From Pyrocephalus nanus (Eukaryota > Chordata > Aves > Passeriformes > Tyrannidae), in the NCBI GenBank assembly GCA_038380795.1, contig CM076259.1:104395739-104459738 (forward strand): a stretch of 64,000 nucleotides of DNA. The letters are read 5' to 3'. The translations under genes and the position numbers were made by a program. Below, one piece after another: positions 50,701 to 62,749 of the stretch. The notes under the pieces are model-generated. The model was not told where the DNA came from, ran no database searches, and saw only the letters and a program-made list of their open reading frames with translations. Each line of letters begins with the position of its first letter. Position 1 is the stretch's first letter.

Positions 50701-53700
50701 CCTGACATCCTAGTAATGCTGATCCTTCAACAAAGGAATAGTGATGGCTAATTATTCCAGGGGCTCCAGTCTTAGGACCAAAGTCCCAGTAAGCTAAGAG
50801 AGAGTATGAATCTCAGTGCAACTCATAGCAGTAATGGTAGGCAACCAGTCCAGCCCACACAGCACAAAAATCAGGTGTGAGCTACCCTCAGTACCAGCAG
50901 CATTCATTGCTGTTTTATCCGTGGTGTCAGCACAGGACTGATGGTGTTGGAGATTTCTGGTAGGAGGTCTGTTGTAAAACCCACCTGCTGTGTTGCTTCT
51001 CAAGTGTAGTAGTGTCCTTCAGAAACAGGACTTTGATAATATTATATGATGACAGATGGGAGTTGAAGAACATTTACCTCTTTGGGATGAGGATGATCAT
51101 TGTTTTTTGTTGCACGTGGAGCAGCATAAGGGAACACATAAAATAAGCAGTACTTGCAGTATCACCTAGTTGCCTAACTTGTAAGAGACAAACACTTGGG
51201 GGATTTCTGTAATCATTTGTGATGATTGAAGGAGGGCACAAATGCACTGAGGGACAGGAGCTGCTGTTACGGTGCTGACCGTGTTGACAACGTCGGTCTC
51301 TCTGAGGAATGTCACTCTCCCTGGGCAATGTCAAAGTGACCTGTGGTTTTGACTTGAAATGGGAGTGGAGTAAGCAGCAGGTGGCTCTGGAGAGAGTCAC
51401 ATAAACAACAGGGCTGTCTTAAGCTTTGCTGTAGCTTGAAGATGTAGGGTGAAGTTCAATATCCTGATGAAGCTGGTCTTAACATAGAACTGCCACCAAA
51501 AGAGCTTGTGCCTAGGCCATTCTGTTGATCTGATCTGATCTACGGGGTTGTTGCTACTGAAAGGGGAAAGGCTTGGTCAGTGCTTTGCTTGGTCACTTGT
51601 TTTGCTGTTTCCCTGTGTAGGCTCTGTGCTCTATCTTCTCTCTCTTGTGCTGTACCTTTAGCTGTTTAGACCTTTCAGTGAGTTGTTTTCACGTGTGAGA
51701 GGTGTGTTTGGTTTTTGTATCAATCTGTTTCACCATTGGAGGGAGTTACAGTTGTTGACAAGCACATATGATTTAGTGTTGATATTGTAGTGTAAGTGGC
51801 AGTGCTTAACCAGGAGCAAAGGGAGGGCAAAAGGAGTGGAATGACAGCTCCTTCTGGTGACTTTGAACCCTACCTTTTGTATGTGTGATTGATACCTTGT
51901 GTGAGTTACTTCAAGAAACAAGTCCCAGTTCTGTAGTCTTTAAAGCTACGTCTGTACTGCTAAATGAACCTACTGCAGGAGGGATACCTGGTGCTGAGGC
52001 CCAGTGATGGGAGGGGGCAGCATTTATCCTGCTGTTGGGCTGGTGTCCTGCAGAGCAGGCTGGCCATGTTCACAATGAGTGCTTCTTGGCCTTAAATCTT
52101 CTTTGGGTCCTCTGTGGTACGTCCGTGGCTTTAAGCCCCAGTTAATCCCCTGTGAGCCGACTGTCTGAACTGGAGGGAGCTGTGTTGTGTAAGGGGTTTT
52201 TATGAAACTGAGGGTTGTGTCACACGGCCTGCAGTACAGTGTGGGGAGATGTGGGAGTGTGTGGATGGGTGTGCTCCCCTGGAGAACTGTGGTAGGACCA
52301 GCTTAGTGCACTCCTGTTAGTGTGGCTTTGGGGGAGTGCTCCCTTGAGCTTTGTTTTGGAAGGAAAGGTGGATCGCTCTCAGAGGAGTGTGGGAAGAAAC
52401 TAAACATCTGTAAAGAGTGGATGAGCAGAAAAATCAAGACCCGGGGACAAACTCCGTGTCTGAAATTACAGACCTACTAGTGGAGAGGTTTTGTTCCTGT
52501 AAACTTCAGCTGGATTTATTTAGCAGTTTTCCTTAATTTCAGACTGTAAGGTCGTAGGTAACACTTTTAACTCAATATAATATATTGTAACTGCTTTCTT
52601 TCCCTTTGTTGTAGCATCCCACTTAATTTTAGCCTTTGAAGAGAACTGTGTACTATGCTTCTGTTGTTTTAGGTAACAATAGAGTCTTAAAATTAAAGAA
52701 ATTCAAAAGTATTTTAGGTTTAAGTATTTTAACTTTCTCATTTTTGCTTATTTCAGGTACATGCAGAGTTTCCTTGAGCTTTTAGAGTATGAAAATAAAA
52801 GTCCTGAGGATCCTCATGTTCTAGACGAGTGAGTAATTTGTTTTCTTGTGACAGTCCCTTTAAAATAATCTGTCTCAAATAGCAAGTGGTTTTGTAGTAT
52901 AGGATAACAACTACCTTATTTGTAAGGTAGACTTCATACAACAAAAGTCAAAATTGTAATCTGGAGTAGAATGTAGGAATCTTAAGTGCTTTTCAGCAGT
53001 ATGTTTTACATTTATACAGTCTGGGAGTTCAAAAAATGGCATAAAATGCTTCCTCCAAGGCTGTATTGCGAAGAAAACATGGATGCCAGACTATACTTGT
53101 ATATCAAATACTTACAACTAAAATGTTATTTAGTATACATGGAGCTTAGTTCTCTGTTATACATAATGTAAATCAGCACATTAATAGTTGTATTATTACT
53201 GATGTTCACCTACCCCATTGGATAACATCAGAAAGGAAAGTGTAGCCAATTCTCTTGACCAACAAAATGATGCTAAAATTGCCATTATAATGTTTACTTG
53301 AAATGTGTAAGCATAAACCAGAAAAGAACCCACATGTGAGTTCATTCAACAGGTGCAACGTGTGCATCAGAGACTTGAAAACAAAACAACCAAGACACAC
53401 ACATGCCCAACACTAAGGTCTGTGCTTACCCTCTACTGTAGGGTAGCCAACTTTGTTTCAGGATATTACTTCGTGCAGTTTTTTTGGTCGATTAATTAGT
53501 TTTCTTAGGGTAGCTTGTCTTTTAAACTTGAATTTCTTTTTAAGCTCTGAAATTTTGCCTGATCAAGCAGTGCTTTATAGAGAGTGTTTCATAAAACACT
53601 CTCTTGCTCTGTTTGTGCAAGGTGTGGCCTGTGCTGTGCAGAAATGGTGTTTTGCCTTTAGTTAGCTACAGATACATTGACTGCCATGTTACATTAGGTT

Positions 53701-56700
53701 AAGGAAGGGCTTTAGTGCATTTCAGATGTTATGCTCTTTTGGTTGTGGGCCTGTTATCTGAGATCTTTACCCTTTTTTTTTTTTTTTTTTTTTGTATCAA
53801 GCAATACATTCAGGAGCTGCTCAAGCACGAGTGCCAAGCTACCTGCATGGCAGAACTGCAGAAGGAACCACAAAGATTGTGGACTGACTGATGAATTGTA
53901 GTGCTAGTGAACAAGGGAAAGTAACTATTTTCTCAGTGGGAGTCCTAAGCTGGAATGCAATCTTCAGTTTTGGGTATTACCTATTAAGAAATCAAAACAC
54001 TCATGAAGAATATTGACATGAAGGGAGCAAGAAGCAGAGACTTTGGTAGTTCCACCTCTGAATAATGTTGAAGTCATTTGTTTTGTGCTGGCAGACAAAA
54101 GAGATTGAAGTGGAGACACTGGAAGTCTGTGTGCCAAAAAAAAAAAAAAAAGGTCACTGTAATAAAGGATCATTGGTTGCTCTAACTGAAGAGCTAGAAA
54201 ACTGAAAAATGGCTGATTTTTGTTAAAGTTGAGATTAGGCACAGGGCAAAAAGTAAAAACTGTAATATTAGTGGGAACAGACTGAAGTATCCCATTTTAA
54301 AAACTTTGATGAATACATTGGATAGCTTTCAGTGAAATTCTAGTCATGCTTATTCTGTAGTGGATAAATAGATGAACTTTTTGACTGCCTCTAGCTGTTA
54401 CATTTTGGAATTCTGTATTTATAGCCTAATAATTGGCTTGATGATACAAGAATTTCTGTTTGTGACTGGTTTATCAGCAAGCTTTCCTTTGAGTGGATTA
54501 AGGTACGAAAACATGGGTGTCTTCTGCACTTTGAGGTGGCATAGGCTGTCCTAGGCATCTAAGCAGACCTGGCAAATGTAACATAGGTCTTGTTAAGCCC
54601 ATAATGTCCTGAATGTGCAGGTTGAGGCAAAGTGGTTATGTTGCTTCTGAAACCATCTTAGGTGTTGTGTAGTTAAATAACTGAATTTCAGCTTCTTTGG
54701 ACTTCACTGGTTTGAGGTAGATCGCAACACATATGTTGCTTATCAAGGTTAATGAGTAGTTCTCTTGGAGATCTATTTTTAGAGTCTGTTCACAATTACC
54801 ACATGAATTATCTGATTCTGCCATATGGATGTGGCATTCTTGATACTGTTTCATGGCAACTGGAAATATTGTTTGCAATGCTCTATATTAGCATGAAAGA
54901 ACAAATATTTCATAATGAACCAAATATTTACACATTCAGTATAAATGCTTCTTAAAAGCTTTGAAGTCTTGCAGTTCTTTGTAATTAGGTACATACAATA
55001 AGGATGCTAGGAATTTATTGCTACCAATTGGGGTGAAGTCCAGATAGGGACTTTAAAAGTAAGAGTTGTCTTTTATACTGAATTTGGCCTGTGAAAAGAG
55101 ATGAAAAATGCATTATCTGATTAAAGAGCAGATTTATTCTTTTTGAGAGTATTGGATAGGTTGCCTAAGATTAGAAAGTTAGATTTACATTCCTGCTCTT
55201 GGCATGTCATCTCTTCCAAACTTTCTAAAGGCTATGCCATTTAACTGGATATTGAACTGTAATTAGCAATTTTAAAATATTCTTTGCAAACTGTGTCTTT
55301 CAGAAATACTCTTAACTATGCCCTTATTTATCTTGTAATAACCCACAGATAAATCTAACAGATCTCTCAACTCTGTGTCAGTATTCCATGTTGCTGCTAT
55401 CTAGCCCTCTCCTACTTTTGTATGATGGTCAGAAGAGTATCAGTATAGTCAGAAAGTATCAGGAACACAAGCAGTTAATGGGCTTCTTTTCAGTGGGGAA
55501 AGAACTCATCCCTGAGTTCATTTAGTTTTCAGAAAAGTTTGCTGTTCCTTAGTAATGGCATGTATCATTTCATACAAAATTTGAGCCATTATCTGGGACT
55601 TTGTGGTAGTGTCTTTAGGGATGCGTAAATAGAAATAGTTCTTCAACCCCAATGGTTTGCTCAAAGAAAAACCTGGGAGTTTATAAGGTATGCCCAGTCC
55701 TTTGAAACAAAGGCCTTCTTGTCTGGGCAGTATCTGCAGTGTATCTGGGAGTACATTGCATGTGTAGCCTGTAAGGAGGGGCTGGAGCAGCCTTCATCTC
55801 CGGGTTCCTCTCAGCTGTGCTGTTCCTGCATGGAGCACATTTTACATATTAATGTTATGTATTATATGGCTCATATTACAGAAAACCCAGCCTTGCATCC
55901 TTTGGTCATTCTGTGCCCATCCTTGTTAGAGTCCTGTGTGCTATCAAATGACTTTGGCATTTCATGATGGAGGAACCCATCTCTTCCTTCAGCTTAATTA
56001 GTGTCACAAGATGCAAGTCTTGCCTGGGTGGAAGTACTTCTGTTCCTGTACCGCCCCAGCAGCTTTCGTTTGGAGCTGAAGGTGGTGTCCACCTCAAGCA
56101 CTCAAAGCATGAAGACTAACAGAGCAGTTGATTTTGGATATTAGTGCCTTGGTGGTCTGTTTGTCAGCTGAGGTGGACTTCAGTTTCTGTAATAGCTGAT
56201 CAGGGTAACAGTAGCACAGGAGAGAAGGGGAGCTAAAATGATCCAAGAGGTTGGATATCCACAGATGTGCTGTGTCAGTGTTGGCAGTAGTTCATCAGTT
56301 AATGCTTTCTAAAATGGTGCAATGCCTTTTTCAGTTGAACATAAAACTATCCCCTGATTTTTGTGTTATTTCTCTGTTTGTCTGGGGAGTCTGCTCTGGT
56401 TTTCTCAAGAATTTGGGCTCTCTTTCTGCAGAAACCATTTTATCTGTCAGTATTATAGTATTATAGATGTTATCCATTTAGTGGCACAGCTGTTTGGGAA
56501 GTCATGCAGTGAAGTGAATTGGGAAATTGATCTAGTGGAAAAATAGCCCCCTTTTAGCCCTGTGGTCCCTAAACCATTACAGTGTGTGGCCAACAGAGAC
56601 AGACAGCAGTGCCCATTCAGTGGAGAGGGTGAGCAGGTAGAGGAGTAAGTGCAGAGACTAAACTAAAGTTGATGTTTTCCAGTGGCCCAACTTACCTTTG

Positions 56701-59700
56701 CTCTTAGTGTATGAACTGGAGGGCAGATGAATGTTCACGAGTGTTACTTTTTTGTGAATGTCGGATAAAATGCTTTGAAGGGAGTTTTGTCCCAGCATTT
56801 CCTTTATGAAGAAGTTCAGAGGTGTTGAAGTTTCTGTTATGTTCTGTTGGTCAGCAGAGCTTATGGAGATGTATTGCAACATCTCCACATCACTGTCACG
56901 GTCAGTATTGTGGGCATATGCCAAATAGTAGCTTACTTTGCATTTTTGATAGCACAAATATCTTTTTTCAAGTTGTAGGGTGGTCAGGTGGAAGGTTTTC
57001 CACAGTTCTGTCAGACAGTGTGATAGCAGAAGTGCAGAGATAAGGTATCTACTCTTGGTGAAGGGTGTAAGCTGGCAGAAATGTTGGAAATGTCCCAAGT
57101 TGTCAATATGCATCTGTATAAACACACAGGTGGAGGCTGCTTTTCAAAAATTCAAGAGTTTGTAAAACATGCAGTTCACATGTGCTTTCAAGGAGCACTT
57201 AATCCAGCCTATACACCCCCGAGTTTCTTTGCTGTTTTTTCCCTTTGTGGCCCTGTCATGGGAGGGTGTGTGGGGAGTGTCCCGGGGCTGAGAAGCTGAG
57301 TCAATAAGCTGCCAGTACCTCTAGAGATAACACACACAGAGGAAACTTTAGTAAACAAGTAACTTTCCGTTCTGCAGCGCTGCAGTTAAAACAGAGATTC
57401 TGTAAGCAATTTGAACTAAGTAAATATTGGAGTATATTGCTTAGAAGCTGCCACTTTGTTACTTTTAAGTAAATGCTACTTCAGTTAGTTTTGCACTTCG
57501 GAGCAAGCAGACTTTCTACTACAGCAGTCTTTCAGTGTGTGAACTTTTACCTCTCTTTCTGGTAATACTCAGCTACCAGCTAGCACTGCTTTAAAAAAGA
57601 ACAGCCAATCAAAAAAAAAAAAAAAACAAACCAACAAACAACAAAAACCCCCAAACCATTGCATATCTGTTCCATTTAAAAGGGTTTTTACTCATCACTT
57701 TCTTGTTTTTCATCTACCAGATAATACTATCCCTAAGAGACATTGCAGAAATTCCCCTTGTCTTTATATAGACTTTCTCATGCTTCTTGTCTTGCACTAT
57801 GATGATAGATCAAAATAGAATAATACATACAGTCGTTAGGAAATTAAATAATAATTTGTGTTGTGACATTCATTTATTGTCTTTGCAGAAGTCTCTAGGC
57901 TTCATTTATTTAACAGCTGTGGTAATGCCTTAAATATTCTTCGGTTAATACAGAAGCCACTGAAGCTCACTTGACTAAAATAGCTTCATATTAATCATTT
58001 CTCATTTGTTAAACCAACTACATTATTTATGTGTTTGGTTTTTGAAAATAAAATAGAGAGAATTGCAGAAAAAAAAAGTAATGGGTAAATAAAATTTTTG
58101 GAGCTATTCTGGAGTACTCCCAGCCAATCCCATGAGCATTTTAAAAATCCCTTCATATGGTTTCCCACAATTTGAATACAGTAAAAGCTTTGTGTCTTTC
58201 AGGGGTGTGGAGGGCAGAGGGAATGAGGAATGAGTGCTAAGGCTAAGGAAGTGTGTTTTGATTTCTGCCCTGCCACTTTGAAATGTGCCCGTGTGCTTCT
58301 TGTGTTTAGTCCTTTAAAAGTATCTGCTTGATGGGAACACAGGAGCGAGCTGAGTTATCTTTGAAGATGGAACAGGAGGTTTGCTATGTCACTGCAATAA
58401 TGAGGAATTCTTTATTGTTTATTTGTGTGCTGACTAAGCTTCAGCTGTGATTTTGCTGGTCTGTAGCAGATAAACCTCCCAGCCCTTTGCCCTTTTCATG
58501 CTCTGTGCATTCAAGCGCTTTGGTAGCAGGATATCAGTGAACAATTTGCCCTCGTGGCATCATGAATATGGTGTGGGTAGTGGAGGTATTTAAAAACAAA
58601 TAGCAGAGCAAATAGTAGAGAGTGTTGCCGCTTGTCTTTCAGACCTGACTGTAAGTGTTGCTTTCAGCTCTGCTCTTGGCTACTGTCTTGTTGCTCAGAA
58701 ACAGAGAAAGCAGCACGAGTACAGCCAGGCACCAGTCTCTAACGTCAGCTCTCAGTGGTAACAAATCACACAGAATCAAGACTTAATAAACATAAAAAGC
58801 ATGAAAAGCAATAAAATATTTTAAGCTGCCCAGTCAGCAAGCTCGTTAAGAGAACAGTCATTCTATACCATGATAGTATTTAGATTGGGGAATTAGGCAG
58901 TTAAAGCTTCTCCTTTTCTATGAAACAGAAGAGTGTTGAAAGACTACTAAACTGTTTATTGACACATAGGCAAAAACTGGTGGTTAGACTGAGGAGGATG
59001 AAAAAAAACTATTAAAAATGAAACTACATTCCTTTCCAGCTGGCAGTGTAGAGCGGGAGAAACAATTTTCAAAGTGTATCACTTGTTAAGAATGGTATGG
59101 TGTACTGTCAAATGATTGCCTTGGCTAAGTGGTGCTGAAAAGGAAGAAGGTGTCTGGTTTAAATTTGATGACTAATGGTTAGTCTTTTTTGACTTTTGGT
59201 GGGCTTTGTTCTTTCCCCTGCTCATTTGCAGGGGGGTGAGACTAGATGACCTTTCAGTGATTTCTATGGTTCTTTCCTTAGCTGGTGTATATTCTGCTTT
59301 TGATAAAAATAATGAATACATTTCTTTTCAGTGGTCATAATAAATCTACCAAGGATGTTTTGCTGTTGATGTTTTTTTGAAAAAGGAGCATTAGAATTGC
59401 AGATGTAGGCATAGCTGAATCTCCCAGCTGTGCTTTCTTTGGAAAGCTGCATTTCATCTTGTGTACTTTTTTAAACAACATCATGTAATCATTGTGATGT
59501 TAATGTTAATTTAATATCAGAGAATGTAGCAGAGTTGAGTTGTACTGATTTTCCGTGTGTTGGCTTTAGAAACCTATTAATAATTGGTATTTCAAGTATA
59601 TATGAGTCTGCATGTGGGGGGAAAAAAAGGATGAACACTTTGAAGACCAGAGGTGTGCCCTGGCAGGAGAAACAAAAATCCTTCAAAGTAAATGCTTGTT

Positions 59701-62700
59701 AAAAGCAGTGGAAGTGTTATCCTGTAAATTGCCGAGCTACCAGAGAAGAGAAGAGCCGGTCAGAGCTCGGTTGTATTCGCGCTGCCATCCAGTGGTGTGA
59801 GAGGAAACTGAGCAGGAGTCGCACAGTTACCTGTCCTGAGATTCAAACTTGGCAAAAGAGTTGCCGAGTGGAGGAAGTGCATTCCAGGTTCACTGCACGG
59901 TTGAGGTGTTAGGAATTAAAACCGGATTTTTCTTAGGAGTCATGAAGGACAGTTGGGTTGTTTATACTGAGTTTCCTTTCCAATCTCCCAGCTCCTGTTA
60001 GAAGTTGCAGGGAGTGGCAGCTGCCACAGTGAACATGATTGCAGTAAAAGAAAATATTTTGTTGTCCATTAATGGTGAAGAAAGGTTTAATTTGAAGGAA
60101 TGTTTGTGGGAGGAGTAACTTAATTTGAGACCTTAAATGCTCCACAGATGCTGTGAGAAGTTGCCCAAATACTTCTCTTTAAATAGACTTGTTTAGATAC
60201 TGCTGTATTTTTGTCTTCTCTCTCTGATAATTTTTTGGTTGACTGGGAGGCATAGTAAATAGATAAAATGATTGTGCTGTGATTGAGTTAAATAAAAAAA
60301 AAAAAAGAAAGATTGAGTTTAATTAACAATATGTTTTTAATTTTGTTTTCTCCAGCTTTTTAGATGTTTTAATTAAAGTCAGGAACAGACACAATGATGT
60401 GGTTCCAACCATGGCGCAAGGGGTGATTGAATACAAGGAAAAATATGGCTTTGATCCATTTGTTAGCAGTAACATCCAGTATTTTCTAGATAGATTCTAC
60501 ACCAACCGCATCTCTTTCCGCATGCTTATTAACCAACACAGTAAGTAATTGCTTTTCTCTTCTTTGAAAACTCATTAGTTATTGCTTGTGAAGCTATAAC
60601 TTTGTTTTGTTCTGTTTTTTTTTTTTTTTCTTACTCATGACTAATTCTTAATATTCTGTGCAAATTTTGGTAAAATATATACTGGCAAATGTTAGATTTG
60701 GTATTTTGCAGTGATCAGAAGTGAACCCAAACCACCAGTACATTTTCTTTTAGACTTGTCAATTTTTGTCAGCGTGGCTGTCGCTTTTTAGTCTTGTTGG
60801 CAGAGATGGCTTGTGTACTGATCCTTGAAGTACTTTGAGACAGTTGTAGAGTAGCTGTATCCTTCTCCTCACAAATCTTGCAACATAGTTTGTAGAGCAG
60901 CTATTTATTTCCTAATGAAATGCAAAGATGCCATACATTTTGAATAGGTTATGCAATATATGTATTTTTATGTTTTTTTTCTGCAAGTTATCTAGACTTT
61001 TCTTGTAAATGGGTTGAGTATTTCTAACTTTAGGTTTTAAATTATATCCCTTGTCTTCCCTTCCTATTTCTTATTTATGGATAAGTGCTGGAATTAGTCA
61101 TCCTTTGTCATTAGGTTCTGTTTCATTTGTTGTTACTAATAAACTTACTTTTTTATATTCATATTACAGAGTGAAAGGAGTTACTTGCACAGCTCTTATT
61201 AACCAGTATGTGCAACCATGCAGAAAGTGATCTGTATAAGTTAAGGACAGTCTTGTGATCTCTTTTAGTGCGTCTTGTGCTTTTTAGCTCCTAGAGCTTC
61301 ATTCTCTGCTCAGTATCCTGCTTTTATGAACTCTTAGCAATTGTTGTACACTGCAGATAATGTTACCACTGGAATATTTAGTATAACTTGTTTTACTACA
61401 AGTTGTGTGTGTTTCCAGTAACCTTTTATGTGACTAACAAATGCCTTGCTGCGTGTGTACAGATAACTTGAATGTGGCAAAGCATACAAAATCAGATAGA
61501 TGTGCAGCTTTTTCTTTACTTGTACCTCACCAGACAAATGACAGACATAAAACCAAGTTAAAAGGCTCTTGTAGAAGAGTTCCAGCAATAGAGTAAAAAC
61601 ATTATCCTAATAGAATTCTTGGGGGCTGAGTGCTAATAATTTGCACTAATTCTAAAATATTAAACTTTCTTCATTGAACTGAACTAGGTTTTCCTATGGA
61701 CCCGCATAATTAACTGGTTGAAGCCTAAAACTGCTTGTAGATGCTTAAAAAGTTTAGTTAACCTTGTATAATGTCTGTGTTAGCAATGTTAGTAATCTGT
61801 CCAGGATGGCAAATATTAATTTTGAAGTACTGAAAGAAAAGACGATTAGAAAGCAGAACTCAAAACAAGTTTTTATGTAGTTTGCATTTCTGTTCTCCAT
61901 GTTACTGGCCAGCTGTTCCTGACAGTGTGTTCTGCCGGGTGCAGTGGCCGCTGTCTGAGCTCACCATGACCAGGACAGGAAAAGCTTTCAGATCTAGTCT
62001 CTTGCTCACATCTTACTGCACCTGCTTCATATCAGAGCTCACTAACTTGCTAAAATAACAATTTCACTCCTGAAATAAAGCGTGAAACCTCCCTACTACT
62101 TTGAGAGTTAAACTCTCAGTGAAGGGTACGGTGAGGGCCAGACCCTTGTGCAAAGAGGGAGTGGGATCATGTTGCTGAGAGCCAGGGAAAAAACTGAGTG
62201 AGCGAGGGAGACCTCTGTGCCAGCTGTGAAATTGCAGTTTAGGTGAGTGTAAAAGGCTTTTAATGATGTCTCAGTTCCTCAGTCCTTTTTACTGTAGTAT
62301 TTTCATTGCTGTGAGTGCTTCTGTTCTGACATAATGGTATGAATGAAGCATTTTATGTTTTAATTTAATCTAATTTTTTATAGTCTGCTTTGAAATGTAG
62401 ATTTTCACTTTAACTCACCCATATCACTAATTCTGTTTTAACTAGTCTTAGCTATAAAAAATAATTTTAAAAAGAGGGGGGCAGGGAAGAGGAAGAATTA
62501 AGCAAGTAGTTGTCTTAAACAAGGATTCTGGCAATTTGTTAGAGTATCTTTTTACAAAATGATGTGCTACCCAGTAAGTCTCAGAAACCATCATATTTAA
62601 ACTTTCAGGGCTGCCTCAAGTTTAACAGACAATTTATTGCAATTTCTTTTTTCTTTTAGCACTTCTTTTTGGTGGAGATATTAATCCTGCTCATCCGAAA

Positions 62701-62749
62701 CATATTGGAAGTATTGATCCTAATTGTGATGTGGCAGAGGTGGTTAAAG
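26669..62749 (+). CDS. PDK3: Pyruvate dehydrogenase kinase isozyme 3, N-terminal half (5 exons, partial)
   Basis: Joining 26669-26774, 45428-45569, 52757-52828, 60356-60540 and 62660-62749 gives an uninterrupted frame of 198 codons plus one base, all with GT-AG introns. PDK3 is a mitochondrial-matrix kinase that phosphorylates the E1-alpha subunit of pyruvate dehydrogenase while bound to the lipoyl domain of E2, and so shuts off pyruvate oxidation. The translated part is the regulatory helical domain (about residues 20-180). Residues L27, F32, F35 and F48, which form the lipoyl-binding pocket in PDK3, are present. Residues equivalent to the dichloroacetate/pyruvate pocket of PDK2 (Y84, S87, R116, H119, R158, R162 here) are also present. 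PDK3 rather than PDK1/2/4 is favoured by near identity to remembered PDK3 text (e.g. [18 protein letters not shown] and [14 protein letters not shown]). The ATP-binding lobe lies outside the window. The ATG at 26669 is chosen by homology and has G at -3. Confidence 0.95.
34602..34652. repeat. A-rich tract
   Basis: AAACAACAAAC-type low-complexity sequence within intron 1, about 60 bases before the LTR-like segment. Confidence 0.8.
34713..35215 (+). mobile_element. Degraded avian ERV LTR in PDK3 intron 1
   Basis: The order of blocks follows an avian LTR type I recognise: 'gggaagagattagaaaggac', 'gagaaaattcgtggctttag' (cf. an 'aactcgtgggttgag' block), 'gggcatgacatcatgtaatg', 'tgggtcagctctcctggctc', 'tgtccccttccaacctttt', 'cagccatagccaaaacac', and a tail like 'gaaagctgactccagccagc'. 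It is strongly diverged and carries internal deletions relative to the remembered form. There are no retroviral coding sequences. It lies in the sense orientation of PDK3. Boundaries are approximate. Confidence 0.6.
35706..35748. repeat. Near-perfect inverted repeat (hairpin)
   Basis: Arms at 35712-35723 and 35727-35738 (AAATTACTTTTT and its exact complement) are separated by ACT. After a 4-base bulge the pairing resumes with GTTAAA (35706-35711) against TTTAAC (35743-35748). It is A/T-rich and could be a chance structure or the remnant of a small transposon. Confidence 0.6.
44744..44759. repeat. (TA)n microsatellite
   Basis: About eight TA units in intron 1. Confidence 0.8.
45428..45569 (+). 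CDS. PDK3: PDK3 coding exon 2
   Basis: Acceptor CTAACAG, donor CTG|GTAAGT. It completes G36 and encodes residues 37-82 plus two bases of W83. It contains the [20 protein letters not shown] and [13 protein letters not shown] segments. F48 of the lipoyl pocket lies here. Confidence 0.95.
45570..52756 (+). other. PDK3: PDK3 intron 2 (7,187 bases)
   Basis: GTAAGT to TTTCAG. AT-rich, with a short (GA)n run at 47515-47528 and a patch of higher GC and CpG at about 48050-48500 that holds overlapping open frames on both strands without recognisable domains. No additional exon or mobile element was identified. Confidence 0.85.
47515..47528. repeat. (GA)n microsatellite
   Basis: Seven GA units in intron 2. 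Confidence 0.8.
52757..52828 (+). CDS. PDK3: PDK3 coding exon 3
   Basis: Acceptor TTTCAG|G, donor CGA|GTGAGT. It completes W83 and encodes Y84-D106 plus two bases of D107 ([20 protein letters not shown] then VLD). Y84 and S87 correspond to the dichloroacetate-pocket residues Y80 and S83 of PDK2. Confidence 0.95.
53579..53604. repeat. Perfect 11-bp hairpin
   Basis: AGAGAGTGTTT, loop CATA, then the exact reverse complement AAACACTCTCT. It lies in intron 3. The stem is too short for a typical microRNA precursor. No T run follows that would suggest a small RNA polymerase III unit. Confidence 0.7.
53773..53794. repeat. Poly-T run, 22 bases
   Basis: Uninterrupted T run in intron 3. Confidence 0.9.
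54136..54151. repeat. Poly-A run, 16 bases
   Basis: Uninterrupted A run in intron 3, about 350 bases from the poly-T run. The DNA between is not a recognisable element. Confidence 0.9.
57609..57657. repeat. A-rich (CAAA)-type tract
   Basis: A run followed by CAAACCAACAAAC-type units and ending AACCCCCAAACC. Similar in composition to the tracts at 25509 and 34602. Confidence 0.85.
59205..59275 (+). mobile_element. Probable CR1 3'-end remnant
   Basis: 'tgcaggggggtgagactaga', 'tgacctttcagtgatttcta' and 'tggttctttcctt' resemble the last ~70 bases of a CR1-type element (GGGTTGGACTAGATGACCTTT...). Only the terminal part is recognisable. Confidence 0.4.
59782..59795 (-). promoter_or_regulatory. 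Candidate CTCF-binding motif, minus orientation
   Basis: On the minus strand CCACTGGATGGCAG fits the CTCF core consensus at every position I can compare. The surroundings (about 59730-59860) are richer in CpG than the rest of intron 3. Its orientation is opposite to that of the motif at 9936-9950, giving a convergent pair. Motif evidence only. Confidence 0.5.
60356..60540 (+). CDS. PDK3: PDK3 coding exon 4
   Basis: Acceptor TCTCCAG, donor CACA|GTAAGT. It completes D107 and encodes F108-H168 plus the first base of T169. It includes [20 protein letters not shown] and [21 protein letters not shown]116, H119, R158 and R162 match residues lining the dichloroacetate/pyruvate pocket in PDK2. This is the core of the helical regulatory domain. 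Confidence 0.95.
60541..62659 (+). other. PDK3: PDK3 intron 4 (2,119 bases)
   Basis: GTAAGT to TTCTTTTAG, with a long T-rich stretch before the acceptor. A T run of about 15 lies near 60616-60630. No exon or mobile element was seen inside. Confidence 0.9.
62660..62749 (+). CDS. PDK3: PDK3 coding exon 5
   Basis: Acceptor TTTTAG, donor AAAG|GTAAGG. It completes T169 and encodes L170-K198 plus one base of the next codon ([20 protein letters not shown] then NCDVAEVVK). The next exon is expected to begin with the rest of an Asp codon, outside the window. Confidence 0.95.

Larger units (their letters stand above)
52829..60355 (+). other. PDK3: PDK3 intron 3 (7,527 bases)
   Basis: GTGAGT to TCTCCAG. 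It holds a hairpin (53579-53604), poly-T (53773-53794) and poly-A (54136-54151) runs, an A-rich tract (57609-57657), a probable CR1 remnant (59205-59275) and a CTCF-like motif (59782-59795). Minus-strand open frame 56658-57125 (155 codons) is not recognisable and overlaps plus-strand frames, so it is not called. Confidence 0.85.

Noticed and set aside
53773..54151. Poly-T and poly-A runs as ends of one retroposed element
   Set aside because: No recognisable element body or target-site duplication between them. Two independent homopolymer runs are simpler.
56658..57125. 155-codon minus-strand open frame in PDK3 intron 3
   Set aside because: No recognisable protein and overlapping plus-strand frames. 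Likely chance.
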